Source of the DNA: an uncultured Collinsella sp.
GTDB taxonomy: Bacteria; Actinomycetota; Coriobacteriia; Coriobacteriales; Coriobacteriaceae
Direction of reading: 5' to 3'
DNA length: 11,830 nucleotides
Assembly: GCA_900547835.1 (NCBI GenBank)
Contig: URIJ01000052.1
Coordinates: 1-11,830 of the forward strand
Part shown: positions 7,863-11,830 of the stretch, piece after piece
Layout: every line of letters starts with the position of its first letter
Numbering within the stretch: position 1 is the stretch's first letter
Made by a program: the position numbers and the translations under genes
The notes under the pieces: model-generated
What the model was told of the DNA's origin: nothing
What the model saw: the letters and a program-made list of their open reading frames with translations, nothing else
Databases searched by the model: none

Positions 7863-8567
7863 CTATCGGGTTGCCTGGGCAAGTTGCGCCAAGCTGTAGC
7901 CCTGCTGATAGACAAAGGTGAAGTATTGGGTGCAGGCGCGGTAGGCATCAAACGTCGCAAGTGCCTGCTCGACATTTGCGTAGACCTTCCAGGCCCCAAA
8001 GACCTTATAGTTCTCGCCGCGCTGGACGATAAACTCGTGCACGTCGTCGTAGGGATATCCAAGGAAGTAGCCTATTTCGTGCGGAAACTCGCAGGTGCAG
8101 TCGTTGCTGCAGCTAGCTTGCTGGGGTAGTGCGCATCGAGTCTGGCTACAGGCGCATTCCGCGACGTTATTACTCGCGAGCGTGATGCGTGATGCCAAAT
8201 GCACAAGGCATGTCGAAAGGTCTCTCGTGTCGTAGCCTTCCGAGGCGAGCGCTGTTTGGGCGCGAGGGTCTGCGAAATAGGTGGCGAGGCTTTTGGCTCG
8301 GTACACGTACACGAGTGCTCCGCAGGGCCGCCAGACCAAAACACTCAGGTGGATGCCGAGCGGGTCAAGCTCGCGATTGCACTGGGCGATAACGTTGAGC
8401 AGGCGCGCGCGGCGTTCTGCGATGGTTTCGGTTGTGGTCGAGCCGTCCCCGTGGGCGTAGGTGCCTGGATAGGTAAAGAGCGATGCCGGCTTGATGCCCG
8501 CGAGCGTGGGGGAGCAGTTGCGCACGACTGCTGCCTGAAACGTTGGGATGTCTATGGTTCGAGTCAC
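7863..8567 (-). CDS. DUF3793 family protein with cysteine-rich insertion
   Basis: A 234-residue cytoplasmic protein of unknown function. The signature is EFPHEIGYFLGYPYDDVHEFI (160-180, quoted in part) followed by YKVFGAWKVY (187-196), which I recognise as DUF3793 (PF12672). The family is found mainly in anaerobes and, as I recall, often next to flavodoxin genes, as here. Just before the signature lies a cluster of six cysteines (138, 140, 145, 153, 157, 159; pattern CxCx4Cx7Cx3CxC) that could bind metal or an iron-sulfur cluster; I do not recall it as a constant part of the family. Start is GTG 8567-8565 with AAGGAG close upstream (complement of 8572-8577). It precedes flavodoxin by 46 bp and is read from the promoter at 8606-8633. 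Family call confident; role unknown. Confidence 0.9.
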   Translation of the reverse strand: MTRTIDIPTFQAAVVRNCSPTLAGIKPASLFTYPGTYAHGDGSTTTETIAERRARLLNVIAQCNRELDPLGIHLSVLVWRPCGALVYVYRAKSLATYFADPRAQTALASEGYDTRDLSTCLVHLASRITLASNNVAECACSQTRCALPQQASCSNDCTCEFPHEIGYFLGYPYDDVHEFIVQRGENYKVFGAWKVYANVEQALATFDAYRACTQYFTFVYQQGYSLAQLAQATR

Positions 8568-8590
8568 GTCGCTCCTTACGGATCTAAACT

Positions 8591-8606
8591 GTTAGCCTAG
8601 GAAAAC
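8591..8606. promoter_or_regulatory. Imperfect dyad at the DUF3793-flavodoxin start site, possible operator
   Basis: GTTAGCCTAGGAAAAC is symmetric at 12 of 16 positions around CCTAGG. It begins right downstream of the minus-strand -10 box, where a repressor would block initiation. The sequence loosely recalls DtxR/IdeR or MntR sites, which would make sense for an iron-responsive flavodoxin, but the match is too loose to name a regulator. Confidence 0.4.
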
Positions 8607-8660
8607 TTATACACGAAAGTAAGCCATGGTCAACAAAAAAGTTTGAAGAGGAAAACTAAT
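8599..8660. repeat. Pair of 12-nt direct repeats exactly 50 bp apart
   Basis: AGGAAAACTTAT (8599-8610) and AGGAAAACTAAT (8649-8660) differ at one base. The first overlaps the -10 box of the minus-strand promoter. The second ends at the first base of the plus-strand -35 box. Equal orientation and a 50-bp period (near five helical turns) suggest cooperative binding of one regulator at both promoters. Confidence 0.5.
8606..8633 (-). promoter_or_regulatory. Promoter of the DUF3793-flavodoxin operon
   Basis: On the minus strand TTGACC (8633-8628) and TATAAG (8611-8606) are 16 bp apart, each 5/6 to sigma70 consensus. Transcription would begin near 8600, leaving a leader of about 33 nt before GTG 8567. 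Confidence 0.7.
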
Positions 8661-8691
8661 TGACCGAACGGACATGATTTTGGGTTAAGAT
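8660..8691 (+). promoter_or_regulatory. Promoter of the heavy-metal chaperone gene, with long spacer
   Basis: TTGACC (8660-8665) is followed by TTAAGA (8685-8690, 19-bp spacer) or TAAGAT (8686-8691, 20-bp spacer). A 19-20 bp spacer is longer than usual and is known from metal-regulated MerR-type promoters, though no MerR dyad is visible in the spacer here. Control more likely comes from the CsoR-like site just downstream. Confidence 0.55.
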
Positions 8692-8694
8692 GGG

Positions 8695-8713
8695 GACACC
8701 CCATGGGGGTATC
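8695..8713. promoter_or_regulatory. CsoR-like copper operator
   Basis: GACACCCCATGGGGGTATC is a dyad around ATG: ACCCC pairs with GGGGT, and G-A/T-C pair further out, with one mismatch (8697/8711). This closely resembles the CsoR site of Bacillus subtilis copZA (a TACCC...GGGGGTA dyad). It overlaps the expected start site of the metal-chaperone gene, the right place for repression relieved by Cu(I). No csoR gene lies in the window. Confidence 0.75.
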
Positions 8714-8741
8714 TAGATAGTGCTACTTGAAAGGGGAACGC

Positions 8742-9125
8742 ATGAGTGACTTGCTCAACCCTGCGAATCTCATCGTGCTGGCCGTCATTGCCGTCGGCAT
8801 GTTTTTTGGGTTGCGTCGCATTGCCGCTTCGACACACGGGAAGAGTTGCTGCAGCGATGGTGCGAGCGGCAAGAAGGCCAAAAAGGTTGTGGTGGCAGAC
8901 ACCGACGAGTCCCACTACCCCTATCGTGAGGAACTCCTTATCGGCGGCATGAGTTGCGACGGCTGCGCCCGGAATGTGACGAATGCCCTCAATGCGCTTG
9001 ATGGCGTGTGGGCTACGGTAACGTACGCGGACCACACGGCACGCGTGCGCTCGAAGCGCCCGGTTGATCGCGACACACTCGAGACGGCAGTGAGGGGTGC
9101 GGGCTATTACGTTATGAAAATGTAG
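8742..9125 (+). CDS. Membrane-anchored heavy-metal-associated (HMA) domain protein, probable copper chaperone
   Basis: A 127-residue protein with two parts. Residues 8-26 (ANLIVLAVIAVGMFFGLRR) form one membrane helix followed by basic residues and GKSCCSDG (Cys36, Cys37), the layout of the FeoB-associated Cys-rich membrane family. After a Lys-rich linker (44-48) comes an HMA domain from about residue 63 with the metal site GMSCDGC (Cys72, Cys75), as in CopZ and the N-termini of CopA ATPases. It probably binds Cu(I) at the membrane for transfer to an exporter not seen here. The CsoR-like operator upstream supports copper over other metals. ATG 8742 is preceded by AAAGGGG (8730-8736); the frame extends to TTG 8727, which lies inside that site and is rejected. 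Single-gene unit with no obvious terminator. Confidence 0.9.
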   Translation: MSDLLNPANLIVLAVIAVGMFFGLRRIAASTHGKSCCSDGASGKKAKKVVVADTDESHYPYREELLIGGMSCDGCARNVTNALNALDGVWATVTYADHTARVRSKRPVDRDTLETAVRGAGYYVMKM

Positions 9126-9397
9126 GCGTTGCCCTCTCCGGTGGGTACCAGCCTCCTGCCCATTGTGACTATCGGCATCCAAAAATTTGCGCAAAAATAA
9201 CCTTTAGATGCGGCAAAAGTGGAGTTTGGTGACGGTTTGCGCGGAATTCGCTACCAATCGAGCATCTATGAACCCGTCCAAAAAATTACAGGTGTATTTT
9301 TATACACTGATTATTGCTGTGCTCAGATTGCAATTAACCGTGGGCAGAAATGAAGAATGCTAAAACTGGGCTTTAGGACAGGGGAGGCTATAACCTT
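9126..9397. other. Intergenic region with short palindromes, no gene seen
   Basis: This 272-bp gap is more AT-rich than its surroundings. It holds a perfect palindrome TTTGCGCAAA (9186-9195) within an A/T run, and the dyad listed at 9292-9307. No convincing rho-independent terminator follows the HMA gene. TTGCAA (9328-9333) is a possible -35 box, but no good -10 lies at 16-18 bp. GGGGAGG (9381-9387) is the ribosome binding site of the next gene. Confidence 0.5.
9292..9307. promoter_or_regulatory. Palindrome upstream of the secreted-protein gene, possible operator
   Basis: GTGTAT (9292-9297) and ATACAC (9302-9307) form a perfect inverted repeat around TTTT, about 90 bp before the start codon. 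The spacing fits a dimeric regulator site, but no regulator family is implied. Confidence 0.4.
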
Positions 9398-9502
9398 ATG
9401 AGACGAGTGGGAACACTTGGCTTGGTGGCAGCGCTTGCCGCTATCTTGGTATCGCCGCTGCCGGCGCACGCCGAAGACGCATCGGGTGCCGTTACCTACT
9501 AA
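9398..9502 (+). other. Signal-peptide reading frame, cut off by frameshift
   Basis: ATG 9398 follows GGGGAGG (9381-9387) and encodes a textbook signal peptide of 34 residues: MRRVGTLGLVAALAAIL then VSPLPAHAEDASGAVTY, with a signal peptidase site after AHA. It then meets TAA at 9500-9502. Skipping one T near 9500 joins it to the large open frame so that it continues NAGNGYSFEKL, a natural-looking mature N-terminus. It is the 5' end of the next gene, not a separate peptide. Confidence 0.85.
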
Positions 9503-11816
9503 TGCGGGAAATGGGTATTCCTTTGAGAAGCTCTCGCATCCTACGGTAGGAACGTCGCAGCCGGATGGCATCGTCGACTACCAGGGTAACGGTGCCGTTG
9601 CCGTTCCGGGCGCCGATGGTAATACGGCCAACAACGAAGGCGATCGCGGCCAGAGCTACACTTGGGCGGCTGCGAGCTATGGTGACTGGCTTTATGTGGG
9701 CACCTGCTATGCGGCGATGGGCAACACGCTGACGCTCATGAACAGCACGCTGGGCGATTCCTTTGATGTCGAAACCATGCGCCTGACGCTGGAGGCCATG
9801 TTTAACGGTACCTTCTTCTATGGACAGCAGAAGGAGGACGGCACGGCCGACAAGGACAGCGGCGGCATCTTGGTCAAGATCAATACCAAGACCGGTGAGA
9901 CCAAGCTGCTACTCTCTGAATCGCTCAACGGCGTCGCTCCTTTGTTCCGCAATGCCGTGAGCTATAAGGGTAAGCTCTATTTCTGCGGCAGCGTCAGGAC
10001 CAATGACGGCAAAGGCGGCCTGCCTGCTGTATACGAGATCGATCCTAAGACGGATGAGTACAAAGTTGTCTATCAGGGCCTTTCGAGCATGCAGGATTAC
10101 GGTGCTGCCTACAAGCAGGGCATTTCTACCGGTATCCGCGGCATGTGCGTCCATGATGGCCAGCTCGTCATCAGTAATGTGGGTAAAGACGCGAACGGTA
10201 ATTTTGTGTCGACAATCCTGACGTCGTCTGACCCCTCGAAGGGCCAGGACAGCTTCACCGAGATTGCCAACTCGGAGACGCTGTTTGGCTATCCGGCGAT
10301 TCGCTATCAGGACAGCATCTACGGCGGCGCCATTTGGGATATGGTCTCGTACAATGGCCATCTCTATGCGACCATCTGCGCCGGTACGCCCGAGAACGCT
10401 CCCGATGATAATTCCATGCAGTCGTTTGCCATGGTCCGTGGCGACAAGAATGCCGACGGCAGCTATTCGTGGACTCCCATTGTCGGCGATCAGAAGACGG
10501 ACGGTGCAAAGTACTGCTTTGGCATCGATCCTGCCAGTACCCGTTCTGGCGCTGCCAACCTCATCGTCTACAACGACTACCTCTATATCGGTGAATACAA
10601 CGACGAGGAGATTGCCCTCGAGCGCATCCTGTTCAACAAATCCAACACCGAAGAGGGCGGCAAGAGCAGCATGGGTGGCGTTGACTGCTCGTTTGTGAAT
10701 GCCAATCTTGAGCAGTCGGTTAACATCTATCGCATGGACAAGGACGAGAACATGGAGCTCGTCGTTGGCGATCGCACCGACATGTTCCCCGAGGGCGGTA
10801 TTTCCGGCCTGACTTCGGGCTTTGGCCGAAACGAGAACCAGTACATTTGGCGCATGCAGAAGTTCGACGGCAAGCTGTATATCGGTACCTTTGATACCGC
10901 GAGCCTGCTTGAGCCGATCGGCCAGTTCTCCAATGGCGACATTATCGATATGACGCCCGAGGAGTGGGACTCTCAGGTTCAGCGCCTTAGGGACCTGCTC
11001 AATCACCTGCTCGACAAGAAATCGCCTGACGACCCCATCGTTCCCGTGAACACGCTTGCGGACGATGATTCAAACGAGGCCGTCGAGGTCGATGATTCGA
11101 ACGAAGCTGCTGAGGTTGATGATTCAAACAAGGCCGTCGATGTCGATGACGAGAAGACCGAGGTTGCTAAGGGCTTTGGCGATCTGAGCGATGCGCTGGA
11201 GGATGCCGCGGGCGGTCTTTGCGATCAGGCCGCGACGATGTCCCAGGACTTTGAGGACGACGCCGCTTATGTCCAGAAGATCGATGGCGAGATCGCGTAC
11301 TTCAAGTCCTTTGCCGACCAGTATCAGGACATGCTCGATAGCTATGAGAGCCTTAAGCAACAGTACGAGGATGCCTATGGCACCGAGCTGCCGAGCGATA
11401 TTCAGGATGCGCTCGATAAGCTGCTGAGCGAGGAGAACCTCAAGAAGTTGCAGAGTGTCCTTACGTGCATGTGTTACCTGCGCGATGCCGAGCGCGGCTT
11501 TGATATGTATGTGACCGAGGACGGCGTGAACTTTACGACGCTGACGACCAATGGCTTTAACGATCCGTATAACCATGGTCTGCGCACCTTTGCGGTGACC
11601 AACCAGGGTCTGTGCCTTGGTACCGCCAACCCGTTCTATGGTTGCCAGGTCTGGATCCAGCGCAAGGAGAATTCGGAGAATCCGGTTGATCCCGGTACTC
11701 CGGATCCGACGGAACCCACCGATCCTTCGCAGCCGGGTGGCGGCGATCAGCCTGGCGGCAGCCAGTCTCAGCGCCAAGTATACCTGGTCCATGGTTCCGC
11801 TGCTGACCTGTTCTAA
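9398..11816 (+). CDS. Large secreted beta-propeller-like protein with acidic repeats, frameshifted after the signal peptide
   Basis: If one base near 9500 is skipped, the product is 805 residues; the intact body frame runs to TAA 11814-11816. At least seven stretches share a (Y/F)xGxLYxG-like blade strand: near residues 89-102 (GDWLYVGT), 187-197 (KGKLYFCG), 250-262, 316-329 (NGHLYAT), 389-400 (NDYLYIGEY), 487-498 (FDGKLYIGTF) and 731-746 (LCLGTANPF). This suggests one beta-propeller. Between the last two lies an insertion of about 200 residues: a triplicated acidic repeat (556-582), then a helical, probably coiled-coil segment (about 590-690). The tail is a Pro/Gly/Glu linker (NPVDPGTPDPTEPTDPSQPG) ending with no LPXTG or membrane anchor. 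Function unknown; surface binding or carbohydrate recognition is possible. The frame also opens at TTG 9417, but those first 28 codons have no ribosome binding site or signal peptide and are an artefact of the shift. Confidence 0.8.
11064..11144 (+). repeat. Three tandem 27-bp in-frame repeats (DDSNEAVEV)
   Basis: Units at 11064-11090, 11091-11117 and 11118-11144 encode DDSNEAVEV, DDSNEAAEV and DDSNKAVDV. They form an acidic hinge between the propeller and the helical insertion. The near-identical DNA (GATGATTCAAAC...) suggests recent expansion, so copy number may vary between strains. Confidence 0.9.
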
Positions 11817-11830
11817 CGGAACCAGCTTGG

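Noticed and set aside
9186..9195. TTTGCGCAAA palindrome as terminator of the HMA gene
   Set aside because: There is no loop or stem of useful length and it lies 60 bp past the stop; it could be a chance palindrome in an A/T run.
9500..9504. TAATG overlap as translational restart of the secreted protein
   Set aside because: The ATG at 9502 is in the third frame, not the frame of the protein body, so restart there would not produce it.
9909..11006. 365-codon minus-strand frame inside the secreted-protein gene
   Set aside because: Shadow of the plus-strand frame; no ribosome binding site or domain, while the plus strand shows repeated propeller strands.
11064..11144. Three tandem 27-bp repeats as a small CRISPR-like array
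   Set aside because: The units are directly adjacent with no spacers, in frame, and encode an acidic peptide repeat.

Overview
The window looks like chromosomal DNA from a high-GC, anaerobic gut Actinobacterium. Coriobacteriia, most likely Collinsella or a close relative, is my best guess. The basis is G+C-rich codon use with strong AAGGAGG-type ribosome binding sites, an aldo/keto reductase with two C-terminal iron-sulfur clusters, a flavodoxin next to a DUF3793 protein, and the overall gene style. The assignment is inference; no rRNA or other taxonomic marker is present.

Layout: (1) 1-552, minus strand: a cyclase/kynurenine-formamidase-like hydrolase cut by the window edge. (2) 716-4027, plus strand: an aldo/keto reductase with ferredoxin-like clusters, a Gfo/Idh/MocA oxidoreductase and DNA repair endonuclease IV (nfo). 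The two gaps between these three genes each hold a copy of the same 83-nt hairpin element. The outer half of its stem is conserved. The inner half differs between copies, but by paired, compensating changes, and the 3' edge of each copy supplies the ribosome binding site of the next gene. (3) 4089-7279, plus strand: a complete polar-amino-acid ABC importer (lipoprotein binding protein, permease with an unusual extracytoplasmic N-terminal domain, ATPase). It starts from a clear sigma70-type promoter, has two hairpins between the binding protein and the permease, and ends at a strong bidirectional terminator. (4) 7397-8567, minus strand: DUF3793 followed by a short-chain flavodoxin, an apparent two-gene operon. 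(5) 8568-8741: a divergent control region with opposing promoters, a 12-nt repeat pair 50 bp apart, a dyad at the minus-strand start site, and a close match to a CsoR copper operator at the plus-strand start site. (6) 8742-9125, plus strand: a membrane-anchored heavy-metal (probably copper) chaperone. (7) 9398-11816, plus strand: a large secreted beta-propeller-like protein whose signal peptide is separated from the body by a one-nucleotide frameshift. A three-unit acidic repeat and a helical segment interrupt the propeller.

Functionally the window mixes nutrient import (2.7 kb ABC operon), redox and metal homeostasis (flavodoxin/DUF3793, HMA protein under apparent CsoR control) and housekeeping enzymes. 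The observation most likely to be new is the pair of covarying hairpin elements at 1903-1991 and 3062-3152.
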